Part shown: positions 8,828 through 18,164 of the stretch, piece by piece
How positions within the stretch are numbered: position 1 is the first letter of the stretch
Layout of the letters: each line of letters starts with the position of its first letter
Source: Vescimonas fastidiosa
Lineage (GTDB): Bacteria; Bacillota; Clostridia; Oscillospirales; Oscillospiraceae
DNA length: 64,000 nucleotides
Assembly (NCBI RefSeq): GCF_018326305.1
Contig: NZ_AP023416.1
Coordinates: 796,918 to 860,917 of the forward strand
Direction of reading: 5' to 3'
The notes under the pieces: generated by a model
The model's database searches: none
The model's input: only the letters and a program-made list of their open reading frames with translations
What the model was told of the DNA's origin: nothing
Made by a program: the position numbers and the translations under genes

Positions 8828-8959
8828 TTTTATGGGACGCCGCGTTTAGTCGGCTTCCCTGAAAATATACCTCACAAGCGGAGCGGCACGCATCCGCTTT
8901 CTGCTTATATGCTATGCTTCGCCTGCGTGCCGATTCTCGTCCCTGTCCACAGCGCCGTT

Positions 8960-10258
8960 CTAAATTTTCGCATCCACACGCCTCTTGGCCACCCAGGCGA
9001 TCACAAAGGTAAGGACCTGGGCGATCGGCACGGCAAGCCAAACGCCGGTCAGCTTCAGCACGGGCGGCAGAATCAGGAGCATCAGCAGCGTGCAGACCGG
9101 CTCGGCATACACCAGAAGGTAGGAAAGTTTGTTCTTTTCCGTTGCGTAAAAGTAGGATGTTGTAATGCGGACAAACGCCAGACAAAGCAGCGTTGCCAGG
9201 AAGAGCGGCAGGTATTGAATGACCCCGGCATTTGCCTCCTGGGACGCACCGAACAGCGTGCCGACCTTTGCTCTGGCGAGATAGACGCCGGCCATGCAGA
9301 CGGCCGTGACTACGATGGCGGTCACATAGGCCAGCTTTCGGGTGGCTCGGACGCAACGGTGGTCACCCTTTCCGTAGTACTGGCTGATCAGCGGCTGACT
9401 GCCGTCGCCTACCCCTTGCAGCAGCAGATAGAGGATCGAGGTAATATAGCCGATGCAGCCGTAAACCGCCACCGCCTGCTCATTCCCGTATAGCAGCAGG
9501 AAGCGATTTATAAACAGCATCGTGATCGTAGAAGAAAAGGTCAGTCCGAAGGGCGAAATGGCGACGGTGAGGACATTTTTCCAGAGCCTGCATAGCTCCC
9601 GCGGCCCCGGCAGACAAAACCTGCTCTTTTTCACAAGAAAGAAGAGGACCGCCACGATCATGGTCACGGCCTGGCCGATAATGGTGGCCCATGCGGCGCC
9701 GGCCATTCCCCAGCTCAGAGCCCACACGAAGGCATAGTCCAGGGCGATATTGGTTACAAATCCGAGGATCATGGCGATCATGGCGACGGTCGCGCCGCCC
9801 ATATTACGGATAAACGGGACGAAGCCGGTTGCCAGTAGCTGAAAGACGGCGCCCAGTGCAATGACGCGGGCATAGGAAACGCAGAGCGCCAGCATATCGC
9901 CTCTTGCGCCCAGCAGATACAGAATCGGCTCGGCAAAGGCAAATAAAGTCGCCGTCAATAAAGCGGCGGCAATCAGCATCAGCAGCGTTGTCCCGGAAAA
10001 GCACTCCTGCCGCTTTTGGGTTTCCCCCTGTGCGCTCAGGATCGCAAAGCGAATCGCCCCCGACAGCCCAAGCCCTGTGCCGATGGCACCCACCAGCGCC
10101 GAAATCGGATAGCCCAGGGTAATAGCGGTCAGTCCTGTGTCGCCGAGGCTTTGCCCGATAAAAAAGCCGTCGACAATGGTGTAAACCCCCGACAATGCGA
10201 ACGCGAGGATGGAGGGAATGACATGGGAAAAGTATTTCTTATTCAGTGCGGTGTTCAT
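8960..10258 (-). CDS. MATE-family multidrug efflux transporter
   Basis: A membrane protein of about 432 residues with twelve predicted helices and the two-half MATE organisation. The N-terminal half includes SGVYTIVDGFFIGQSLGDTGLTA-type MATE sequence, a family hallmark, and a matching repeat follows after residue 230. Relatives export drugs or cationic compounds using sodium or proton gradients. I chose the ATG at 10258, which lies inside the upstream MarR gene (20-base overlap), so the two are translationally coupled. Local control by that MarR protein is the simplest model. Confidence 0.92.
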   Translation of the reverse strand: MNTALNKKYFSHVIPSILAFALSGVYTIVDGFFIGQSLGDTGLTAITLGYPISALVGAIGTGLGLSGAIRFAILSAQGETQKRQECFSGTTLLMLIAAALLTATLFAFAEPILYLLGARGDMLALCVSYARVIALGAVFQLLATGFVPFIRNMGGATVAMIAMILGFVTNIALDYAFVWALSWGMAGAAWATIIGQAVTMIVAVLFFLVKKSRFCLPGPRELCRLWKNVLTVAISPFGLTFSSTITMLFINRFLLLYGNEQAVAVYGCIGYITSILYLLLQGVGDGSQPLISQYYGKGDHRCVRATRKLAYVTAIVVTAVCMAGVYLARAKVGTLFGASQEANAGVIQYLPLFLATLLCLAFVRITTSYFYATEKNKLSYLLVYAEPVCTLLMLLILPPVLKLTGVWLAVPIAQVLTFVIAWVAKRRVDAKI

Positions 10259-10688
10259 TTGCCTGGGTCTCCATTTCTTTTTCAAAAACAAGATTGAATA
10301 GGGTGATGGCATCCGTCATCTGCTTCATACGATCTGCGCCCATGATGTCGAACACCCGCTGCTCCAGCGTGTGCAGCGGGGAAAGGACTTCCGCTGCGTA
10401 GAGCCTTCCTTTCTGCGTCAGGTACACCTTTTTCTCCCGGCGATCCGACTTGCCGGCTTGAAGGGAAACAAACCCTTCCTCTTTCAGCGCCCGCATGACG
10501 GTGCTGACCGTTTGCTTCGACAGTCCGGTGTAATCCGCTATGTGCTTTTGCGTGATAGGCGCGTGTGCATCTATGGCATATAAAACGATTACGCGGTACT
10601 GATTCTGCCCTGCGGCGGCGCACCATGCCGTGTACAGCGCGTTTGTCCGTCCCCACGCTTCCCACATTTTATCTTCGCTGCGTCCCAC
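10239..10688 (-). CDS. MarR-family transcriptional regulator
   Basis: A 149-residue winged-helix regulator. The recognition region is ITQKHIADYTGLSKQTVSTV (about 45-64), followed by the wing with KSDRREKKVYLTQKG, the conserved DxR pattern of MarR proteins. Translation starts at a GTG behind GGGAGGAATA. The gene overlaps the MATE transporter start by 20 bases and probably represses the two-gene unit until a ligand, perhaps a pump substrate, binds. The ligand is not evident. Confidence 0.92.
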   Translation of the reverse strand: MGRSEDKMWEAWGRTNALYTAWCAAAGQNQYRVIVLYAIDAHAPITQKHIADYTGLSKQTVSTVMRALKEEGFVSLQAGKSDRREKKVYLTQKGRLYAAEVLSPLHTLEQRVFDIMGADRMKQMTDAITLFNLVFEKEMETQANEHRTE

Positions 10689-11090
10689 GGCTATTCCTCC
10701 CTATATTGGTATTTGTAAAGACTATTATAGGGCGCTTTAACGGAAAGTCAACCCTGTTTTGGAGCAGATAGAAACCACCGAGTGCGGTCCATAATCCGGC
10801 CATGCCGGTTAGATTCGGCAGTATAGCAGCACCGGGGAGAAGTGGATGCTAAGCGGCGACATCGCAATCTTTTTTTGCAGTCGGTTACCGGATGGAGATG
10901 CAGCTGCAGCCGCGGCGGCGGAGAGACGCCTTTCCCGAAGGCACACAGACCGCGCCGCAGAGCCTTGCCCTTGCGGACAGGCGGGGATTTGCCTGCAAAC
11001 CAAAGGCAAAACGCCCATTTGTTCACAATTTGTTTACATTTTCTCTTGCATTTGTCCTCACTTTTGAGGACAGACGGTGCCCCGGTTTTT
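10689..11090. other. gene-free stretch upstream of the cysteine-rich surface protein
   Basis: Short high-GC frames here have no ribosome-binding sites or recognisable families. A small hairpin (CCGGCCATGCCGG near 10796-10808) is the only structure noticed before the promoter at 11.09 kb. Confidence 0.4.
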
Positions 11091-11099
11091 TGCTATAAT
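11091..11099 (+). promoter_or_regulatory. extended -10 promoter for the cysteine-rich surface protein
   Basis: TGCTATAAT carries a perfect -10 (11094-11099) with the TGN extension. No good -35 box is placed 16-18 bp upstream, as is usual for extended -10 promoters. The transcript would have a leader of about 130 bases. Confidence 0.6.
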
Positions 11100-11234
11100 C
11101 ATATAACCTAAAAGGAGGCGTTTGCTGCATCGAAAAGCGGCGTCCTCTGTGATCGACAAAAAACTACGGCTTATACCCAAACTCAAAATGCGCAGAAAAA
11201 TCTTCGAGATCATTTTAAGGGAGGAAATGTTAGT

Positions 11235-12791
11235 ATGATAAAAACGAACACGCGGAGGCGCATTGTCAGCGTCCTGTTGGCGCTTGTGATGCTGGTCTCA
11301 CTGATGCCGAGTCTGGTGGTTCCCGCCCATGCCTTTTGGGACGACTACGACGACGGCTTCGATTGTCCTAACTGCGACCACTACCATTTTGGCAGCGATT
11401 ATATGTGTGACTGCCTGTTCTGCACCATTGACTGCAACTACGAGTGCTGGGTTGAAACCCATTGTAACGACTGCGGTGTGTGCTTTGGAGACACGCCCTA
11501 CTGGTGCGAGGAGTGCTACAAGTGCGCGGAGTGCATGGAGGAAACGCACTGCTCCACCTGCGCCAAGTGCTACATCGGCGAGGATGACCAGCTGTGCGGC
11601 GAATGCCATAAGGGCCCCTGCTGCTCCATAACCATCTGCGACTCCTGCGGCTTCTGCGATGACTGCGCAAACGATGACAGCGACCCGATGCACTGCTCGC
11701 TGTGCAACAGCTGCTTCGGTGCGGTGGACGAGTGCGTGGACGACGATGATACCGGCGTCATCCACTGCATCGATTGCCACACGGCCTGCGAGCAGTGCGA
11801 GGAATGCCTGTTGAACCAGGAGTCCTGCGAGGACTGCGGCCTGTGCCTGGAGTGCTGCCGGGATAACTCCGAGGGCGTCTCTACCCCGTCCCTCCACGAA
11901 ATTGCCGGCAACTCCAAGCTGATCAATGAGGTTAAGCCCGGATGCACCGCCGCAGGCTATAGCGGCGACCAGCAGTGTACAGTCGGCTGCGGACAGATTC
12001 TCCGCTACGGTCATGTCATTAATAAGCTCAGCCACGACTGGGACGGCGGCAGCCCCGCAACGCAGGGTAAGAGCGAAGGAATTCTCTACACCTGCCAGCG
12101 CGCCGACTGCGGCGAGACAAGGTTCGTAAAGAATCCCACTGCCCCCGGGTACACTGTCACGGTCATCAAGGGCACGGCCTCTGTTGCAGGCGCCCCCATC
12201 ACCGATAAGATCGCCCAGGACACCCTTGTGACCGTTACGGCGGACGCACCGGAAACCGGCAAGGTCTTTGATAAGTGGGTCGTGCTGGAGGGCGGTGTCA
12301 CCCCGGCAGACGCCACCAAGGCGACTACCACCTTCACCATGCCCGCAGGTGCTGTGAAGCTCGAGGCCACCTATAAGGATGCGCCCCCCGCTCATACCCA
12401 CAGCTACGCCGCGGATTGGAAGCGTGATGACGCCAATCACTGGCATGCGTGTGATTGCGGCGACAAGGCCGGCACCGCAGCGCACAGCTTCCAGTGGGTG
12501 ATCGACAAGGCCGCTACCAAGGAGGCCACCGGCATCAAGCACGAGGAATGCACCGTTTGCGGCGCTAAGCGCAGCGAGAACACGGCCATCGACAAGCTCT
12601 CCGACAGCGGCAGCACCGGTAGTACCGGCAGCGGTGATAGCAGTACCGATAAGCCCGGAAAGGATGACGCCACCAAGACTCCCCAGACCGGCGACAGCAG
12701 CCATATGCTCCTGTGGCTTAGTCTGACCGTTGTCAGCGGCGGCGCAGTGATGGCCGCCCTGGTCGTAAGCAAAAAGAAAAACCGCCGCTGA
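11235..12791 (+). CDS. cysteine-rich wall-anchored surface protein
   Basis: A 518-residue exported protein with no assigned function. A signal peptide covers about 1-33. Residues 40-215 hold dozens of cysteines in tandem CxxC pairs (for example CNDCGVC, CEECYKCAEC, CEDCGLCLECC) with many Asp/Glu/His, as in zinc-ribbon or metal-binding arrays. A domain resembling InlB B-repeats follows (about 305-385, ending FTMPAGAVKLEATYK), then a His/Cys segment of the HWHACDCGD kind, a Ser/Gly linker, and the anchor PQTGD, helix, KKKNRR. It lies alone behind an extended -10 promoter and a GGGAGGAAA site. A metal or redox role is only a guess. Confidence 0.75.
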   Translation: MIKTNTRRRIVSVLLALVMLVSLMPSLVVPAHAFWDDYDDGFDCPNCDHYHFGSDYMCDCLFCTIDCNYECWVETHCNDCGVCFGDTPYWCEECYKCAECMEETHCSTCAKCYIGEDDQLCGECHKGPCCSITICDSCGFCDDCANDDSDPMHCSLCNSCFGAVDECVDDDDTGVIHCIDCHTACEQCEECLLNQESCEDCGLCLECCRDNSEGVSTPSLHEIAGNSKLINEVKPGCTAAGYSGDQQCTVGCGQILRYGHVINKLSHDWDGGSPATQGKSEGILYTCQRADCGETRFVKNPTAPGYTVTVIKGTASVAGAPITDKIAQDTLVTVTADAPETGKVFDKWVVLEGGVTPADATKATTTFTMPAGAVKLEATYKDAPPAHTHSYAADWKRDDANHWHACDCGDKAGTAAHSFQWVIDKAATKEATGIKHEECTVCGAKRSENTAIDKLSDSGSTGSTGSGDSSTDKPGKDDATKTPQTGDSSHMLLWLSLTVVSGGAVMAALVVSKKKNRR

Positions 12792-12934
12792 TAGCAGCGC
12801 CTTCTGGGGCCAATGCTAACTCGGCCTCTGCAGCTTGCGGAAAGCTCGGCCCGCACCCTGTAATCCTCCGCCTGCCTCACGCTCCGGAATGATTTCTGTA
12901 CGCATTTTTCCTATAATAAATCGGGGAGAGGCCT

Positions 12935-13020
12935 TAACAGAAGATGCGCTGAAAACGAGGTGGGCGAATGGCCTTGCGACGATTTTTTTTCGACACACCT
13001 GATTTTCTTGTTGAAATATG
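12935..13020 (+). repeat. diverged copy 2 of the segment at 4.55-4.66 kb
   Basis: It shares the order CGCTGAAAACGAG... then ...TTGTTGAAATATGG with 4554-4662. The -35 box of the next promoter lies in its last bases, so the repeated segment contributes to a promoter here but not obviously in copy 1. Confidence 0.5.
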
Positions 13021-13039
13021 GAAAGTTCTGTGCTACAAT
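13011..13039 (+). promoter_or_regulatory. promoter of the cobalamin riboswitch transcript
   Basis: TTGAAA (13011-13016) and TACAAT (13034-13039, preceded by TGC) are spaced by exactly 17 bp. The riboswitch begins about 20 bases downstream, as expected for its 5' untranslated region. Confidence 0.75.
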
Positions 13040-13059
13040 GCAAATGAAATGAAAAAAGG

Positions 13060-13202
13060 GACAGCGTGAGTCGGGTTTATCCCGGCGGCGGAATGGGGTG
13101 AAAATCCCCGCGAGACGGTCACTGTGATGCCGATTTATTCGGCTAAGTCAGATACGCAAGGCGCTGCTCCCGGGCACCGCCATCTCCGGAGCCGAAGCTG
13201 TC
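13060..13202 (+). promoter_or_regulatory. cobalamin riboswitch
   Basis: The closing stem pairs GACAGC (13060-13065) with GCTGTC (13197-13202). Inside are the conserved core elements in the correct order: GGAATGGGGTGAAAATCCCC, then the B12-box equivalent GGTCACTGTGA (one base from the usual GCCACTG), then AAGTCAGATACGC. It lies 180 bases before a surface-protein gene and just ahead of an intrinsic terminator, so bound cobalamin would stop transcription. Confidence 0.87.
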
Positions 13203-13217
13203 GTATAGAATTTGCTT

Positions 13218-13252
13218 CACCCGGCTGCTTTTTGGCGGCCGGGTGATTTTTT
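13218..13252 (+). terminator. riboswitch-controlled intrinsic terminator
   Basis: CACCCGGC (13218-13225) pairs with GCCGGGTG (13238-13245), followed by ATTTTTTG. It starts 16 bases after the riboswitch closing stem, which fits transcription attenuation as the output. Confidence 0.85.
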
Positions 13253-13383
13253 GTCAAGTCGAAGCGGCGCAGCAGCCGCATCTTTCCATACGGGGGCCGG
13301 AGTTTAAGCCGCTCCGCCCCCAATTCCTCAGCAAATCCGCTATAGAGGCGTTTGCATAAAATGTAAAAGAAAGGAAACAAGAG

Positions 13384-16300
13384 ATGAAGAAAAAGATCCT
13401 CTCCCTGCTGCTGGCGGTGGTGATGGCCCTGTCCCTGGTGCCCACCTCCGTGCTGGCAGCGCCCGATGACCTGGGCCAGGTCCATGTCATCGTGGAAAAC
13501 ACCACCTATTCCAAAGACAAAGGCGCCCCTTGGGACGGCAAGCTGGTGGATACCTGGGTGAAGCTCACCGAGGAATCCACCATGATGAGCTGTGTTGTGA
13601 AGGCGCTGGAGGCCAAGGGGTACACCCAGACCGGCGCTGAAAGCAATTACATCGGCGAGATCAACGGCCTGGCTGCGTTTGACGGCGGCGGTCAGTCTGG
13701 CTGGATGGGCACCCTCAACGACTGGTTTGCCAACGAAGGCTTCGGCGCCTTTACCGTGGCGGCCGGCAAGCTGGAGGGCGGCGACGAGATCCGCATCATG
13801 TACACCTGCGCCTTTGGCGATGACCTGGGCGGCAGCTGGGGTAGCAGTGACAATACCGTCAAGGCCCTCTCCTTCAGTGCCGGCGAGCTGTCTCCCGCCT
13901 TCGATAAGGACACCCACAGCTACACGCTGAAGCTGGCCGCCGATGTCAGCAGCGTGGTGGTGACGCCCACCGCCAGCAACAAGAACTTCCAGGTCCGCAC
14001 CAGCGTGGGCGGCACGGAGTATAAGCGCACGGCTAAGATCCCCGTGGCAGACGGCACCGTCATCACCGTGAAGTGCGGCGATCCCGCCTGGCCCAGCATG
14101 AACGACAAACCCGAAAAGGCGGAGGAGTACACCATCACTGTAGAGCAGGCGGTGAAGGTCACCATCCGCTCCCAGGCAGCGGGCAGCTATCTCCACGCGC
14201 CCCAGGAGGTGGAGGTTTCCGCCCTTGACGCCGAGAAATACGGCTTTACCGATGCACTGGAGGGCGTGACCGCCCTGGATGCCCTGGTCAAGGCCCATGA
14301 GCTGGTCTTCGGTGATGCATTTACCAAGGAAACAGCCGGGGAGTATCTGGCTGTGGGCAGCAGCGGCTGGATCTCCAAGATTTTCGGCACAGACACCTAT
14401 GCCAGCGGCTTCTATATCAACGGCGGCTATCCCAATGACGGCACGCCCGCATCCTATGGTGGCGGTTATAACGGCACCATGGTCACCAACACCCCGCTGC
14501 TCAGCGGCGATGTGGTGGACTTCTATGTCATGAGTGACGGCACTACCTATTCCGATTATTACACCTGGGTGGACGCTCCCGCCGAAATGCAGGTGGGCAA
14601 GAAGGTCACAGCCACCGTTACCGGCTTCTATGCCATGAGCGGCTACCTGTATAAGGATCCCGCTTCCCTCAAGGCCGCAGCCAAGCCCCTGGAGGGGGCC
14701 AAGCTGGGCTGGATGGATCCCGAGACCGGCGCTGTCACCGTCATTGACGGCGCTGTCACCGATGAAAAGGGCCAGGCCACCTTCACCGTGACCAACGGCT
14801 TTACCGGCTATCTCACCGCTGTGAGCAACGCGGACAACGAGGACGAGGAGGTTTATGTCCTGCTCAACCCCACCACCAAGGTCAAGGAGATCCCCGTGGT
14901 CACCGTGGACCTGACGGGTCTGCACAGCGCCCAGCTGGCGTCCCTGAAGCTGTATAGCTATGTCGGCGGCGTCAGGGGCGATGTGGACCTGCTGGCCGGC
15001 AAGTCCACCGTGGCTGATGGCTACAAACTGAAGTATGCCGATGTGAAGCTGCCTGCGGGCAACTACTGGGTCCAGGGCTATAACGAGGCCGGCCAATATA
15101 ACGGTGGCATCGTTGTCACCGTGTCGGAGGACACCACCTCCATCGCCTTCCAGCGCGTCTATGAGATCTATGCCACCAACAGCGGCTGGGTCGAGAATAC
15201 GGACTACACCATCGACTACCAGGTGGTGGGCGCCGACGGCATGAACCGCAAGGCTGAGATGGGCACCTCCACCAGCTGGGGCACTACCCACACCTCCGGC
15301 ATTTTTGTTGAGGGCGACACCGTCAAGGCGACCTTATCGCCCATGGGCGATAAGGCCGGTAAGTTTAATCCTCTCACAATCACCAAGAGCTCGGCAGACA
15401 CGGCCCCGGGTAAGGGTGCCCTGTCCATTAGCGCCAGCTTACTTGAAGCCCTCAACATTACCGTCACGGCGCCTGCCGGCTCCACCATCAGCCTGGGTCG
15501 GTTCGGCAGCTACTGGATCTATCAGTTTGAAGAGCCCCTGTCCGTGGAGACGGTAGGGGACACGGTGGTGGCCAAATTCCGTCCCTCCGCTGCCGGCAAC
15601 ATGAACCACTTCGTGCGTGTGCAGCATCCCGACGGTGTGACCTACTGGACCTTCGACTCTCTCAAGGATGGCCAGAGCATCACCGTGACCAAGGAGGATC
15701 TGCACATCGGCGATGCCTCCTTCACCAAGGACACCGTGAACCGCTTCAATAAGAATGTTTACGACCTGGGTAATGTGTACCTGAACATCAATGAGAAGGG
15801 CTATCTGAACCTGGAGCAGGGGCAGACCCGGGAGCTGGATGTGTTCCGCTGCTGGCAGGCCATTGAGGGCTTTGTGAATGCTAAGATCGCCCTGCCGGAT
15901 GTACACTACACCGTGGTGGACTTCAACGGCCAGCCCAGCGATGTGGTGACCATCACCCCCGATGCAAATAACAGCTCCCTGGCCTCTATGCGTGCCAATA
16001 AAAACGGCACCGCCCTGGTGCTGGTGACCTATGACGCTATGACCCATATGCAGGGGCAGAGCAGCACGAAGAGCAAAGAATTCTCCGCCATCTGGCCGGA
16101 GTTCACCGGCGTGTTCGTGGTCTCCGTGGGAGCGGACGGCTCTGCCATCCAGACCAATATGACCATGGACCGCATGGATGCCCCCGTGAAAAACGATGCA
16201 CAGAAGGCATTGGATGCCGAGCACGATATTCTGTTCTACCTGGGCGATGCCGGCGCAGCCTACAGCTTTAAGCCCGAGGAAGGCTGCACCGTCACCGTGG

Positions 16301-18084
16301 CCCGCTCCACCGTCACCGATAAGATGCGCTTTAGTGGCTTTACCTCCAAGGGCGTCACCGTGGCCGCCGACGGCACCGTGACGGTCACCGGCCTCACCAC
16401 CGGCCGTCATATCATCTGCGTGGAGAAGGACGGCGTTAAGACCTATCAGGTGGTCACCGCCCGGGGCGTCAGCTATGACTTCCTGGATGCGGACGGAAAT
16501 GTCCTCCCTGCGACCACCGAGTTCAAGGCCGGGGACAAGGTGAAGATCCAGTTCCACGATCTGGTCAGCCCCAAGGAAAAGCTGTCCGGCTATTATAACT
16601 TTAATTTCTCCGTGTACTATAAGGGCGAGAATGGGACCTTCTTCAAATCCAACCCCGGCAGCACTTTTGGTGCATATGACTTCAGCGGAAACCCTGTGCG
16701 CCAGCAGATCGAGATCACCATTCCCGAGAATTGGACCGGCCTGAGCTATGATCTTACCGGCGCCATCAAGGTGGGCGGCTTTGCCGGTAAGCCTACGCAC
16801 CGCATGCAGTCCTATACCGGTGGCATGGACATGCAGTACGGTACTACTCCCTCTGCGATGCTGGCCCAGCTGCCCGCCCTGTCCCTGAAGCTGGAGGGCT
16901 GGCATGTAAACGATGCTATTGAGAAGATCGACGCCATCGGCCAGGTGACCCTGGCGTCCAAGGACGCCATCACCGCCGCCCGGACTGCCTATGAGGCTCT
17001 GACGGAGGCCCAGCAGGCCCAGGTCAAGAATTATGACAAGCTCACCGCCGCTGAAGCGGATTATGCCCAGGTGCTGGCCGAGCAGAGTGAGCGTCTGCAG
17101 GAAATCTACAAGACCACCGGCGACTTCATGGGTACTCTGGGCACTCCCACGGTGAACTCCACCGGCGGCGAGTGGATGGTCATCGGCCTGGCCCGCAGCG
17201 GCCGCCCCGTGCCCGCCGGGTACTACGACAATGTAGTGAAATTTGTCCGGGAGAACGCCGACAAGAACGAGCGGCTGGATAGGAACAAGGTTACCGACAA
17301 CGCCCGTGTGATCCTGGCCCTGACGGCCATCGGCAAGGATGTCACCAATGTGGACGGCCATAACCTGCTCAAGGGTCTGGATAACATGGCTTATGTGCAG
17401 ACCCAGGGCATTAACGGCCCCATTTTCACCCTCATTGCCCTGGATAGCCATAACTATCCCACTATGGGCGATGTGACCCGGGAGAAGCTGATTGAGACCA
17501 TCCTGGGCGCGGCCCTGGAGGACGGCGGCTGGACCCTCAGCGGCACCAAGGCCGACACCGACATGACCGCTATGGCCATCCAGGCCCTGGCCCCCTACTA
17601 TAAGACCAACGAGACCGTGAAGGCCGCTGTGGATAAGGCCCTGGATGTGCTTTCCGGTCTGCAGCAGGGCGACGGCGGCTTTGGCAGCTGGGGCACCATC
17701 AATAGCGAGTCCTGCGCCCAGGTCATCGTAGCTCTCACTGCCCTGGGCATCGACCCCACCGCGGACAGCCGCTTCGTGAAGAACGGCCTCACCGTGCTGG
17801 ATGCTCTGGCCGGGTTCTATGTCACCGGCGGCGGATTCCGGCACACCGCTGGCGGCGAGCGGAACGGCATGGCCACCGAGCAGGGCTACTATGCCCTGGC
17901 GGCCTACTACCGCTTCGTAAACGCCCAGACCCGGCTCTATGACATGACCGATGTGGCCATTCAGACCGGCGGCAGCAATACCCCCGCCACCGGCGATACC
18001 GGCGTGCTGGTTTGGGTCATTGCCCTGCCCGTGACGGCCCTCGCCGCAGCCTTCGTCCTGAAGCGCAAGGAGCGGGAGGCGTAA
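13384..18084 (+). CDS. wall-anchored transcobalamin-like protein (DUF4430 and alpha/alpha-barrel)
   Basis: A 1566-residue exported protein. Signal peptide about 1-27; a DUF4430-type domain (about 30-140) with the GWMGTLNDWFANEG segment; a cadherin-like beta-sandwich (about 150-255); a second DUF4430-type domain (about 255-395); a long beta-rich middle; and a terpenoid-cyclase-like alpha/alpha-barrel region (about 1250-1510) with GDGGFGSWG and GGGFRHTAGG repeats. The anchor is PATGD, helix, KRKEREA. DUF4430 resembles the beta domain of transcobalamin/intrinsic factor, and the alpha/alpha barrel resembles their alpha domain, in reversed order. With a cobalamin riboswitch in front, I infer a cell-wall cobalamin (corrinoid)-binding protein. 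Binding itself is not shown by sequence. The 3' 610 bases are repeated at 30.04 kb. Confidence 0.85.
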   Translation: MKKKILSLLLAVVMALSLVPTSVLAAPDDLGQVHVIVENTTYSKDKGAPWDGKLVDTWVKLTEESTMMSCVVKALEAKGYTQTGAESNYIGEINGLAAFDGGGQSGWMGTLNDWFANEGFGAFTVAAGKLEGGDEIRIMYTCAFGDDLGGSWGSSDNTVKALSFSAGELSPAFDKDTHSYTLKLAADVSSVVVTPTASNKNFQVRTSVGGTEYKRTAKIPVADGTVITVKCGDPAWPSMNDKPEKAEEYTITVEQAVKVTIRSQAAGSYLHAPQEVEVSALDAEKYGFTDALEGVTALDALVKAHELVFGDAFTKETAGEYLAVGSSGWISKIFGTDTYASGFYINGGYPNDGTPASYGGGYNGTMVTNTPLLSGDVVDFYVMSDGTTYSDYYTWVDAPAEMQVGKKVTATVTGFYAMSGYLYKDPASLKAAAKPLEGAKLGWMDPETGAVTVIDGAVTDEKGQATFTVTNGFTGYLTAVSNADNEDEEVYVLLNPTTKVKEIPVVTVDLTGLHSAQLASLKLYSYVGGVRGDVDLLAGKSTVADGYKLKYADVKLPAGNYWVQGYNEAGQYNGGIVVTVSEDTTSIAFQRVYEIYATNSGWVENTDYTIDYQVVGADGMNRKAEMGTSTSWGTTHTSGIFVEGDTVKATLSPMGDKAGKFNPLTITKSSADTAPGKGALSISASLLEALNITVTAPAGSTISLGRFGSYWIYQFEEPLSVETVGDTVVAKFRPSAAGNMNHFVRVQHPDGVTYWTFDSLKDGQSITVTKEDLHIGDASFTKDTVNRFNKNVYDLGNVYLNINEKGYLNLEQGQTRELDVFRCWQAIEGFVNAKIALPDVHYTVVDFNGQPSDVVTITPDANNSSLASMRANKNGTALVLVTYDAMTHMQGQSSTKSKEFSAIWPEFTGVFVVSVGADGSAIQTNMTMDRMDAPVKNDAQKALDAEHDILFYLGDAGAAYSFKPEEGCTVTVARSTVTDKMRFSGFTSKGVTVAADGTVTVTGLTTGRHIICVEKDGVKTYQVVTARGVSYDFLDADGNVLPATTEFKAGDKVKIQFHDLVSPKEKLSGYYNFNFSVYYKGENGTFFKSNPGSTFGAYDFSGNPVRQQIEITIPENWTGLSYDLTGAIKVGGFAGKPTHRMQSYTGGMDMQYGTTPSAMLAQLPALSLKLEGWHVNDAIEKIDAIGQVTLASKDAITAARTAYEALTEAQQAQVKNYDKLTAAEADYAQVLAEQSERLQEIYKTTGDFMGTLGTPTVNSTGGEWMVIGLARSGRPVPAGYYDNVVKFVRENADKNERLDRNKVTDNARVILALTAIGKDVTNVDGHNLLKGLDNMAYVQTQGINGPIFTLIALDSHNYPTMGDVTREKLIETILGAALEDGGWTLSGTKADTDMTAMAIQALAPYYKTNETVKAAVDKALDVLSGLQQGDGGFGSWGTINSESCAQVIVALTALGIDPTADSRFVKNGLTVLDALAGFYVTGGGFRHTAGGERNGMATEQGYYALAAYYRFVNAQTRLYDMTDVAIQTGGSNTPATGDTGVLVWVIALPVTALAAAFVLKRKEREA

Positions 18085-18122
18085 GCCAAAAAGAAAAGAC
18101 CTAAGCGGCAAAATAAAACAGC

Positions 18123-18164
18123 ACCCCCGGGGTCTCTTGCATAACAAGAGACTCCGGGGGTTTT
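18123..18164 (+). terminator. intrinsic terminator of the transcobalamin-like gene
   Basis: CCCCCGGGGTCTCTTG pairs with CAAGAGACTCCGGGGG around an ATAA loop, followed by TTTT. It lies about 40 bases after the stop codon and is duplicated at 30685-30728. Confidence 0.85.
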
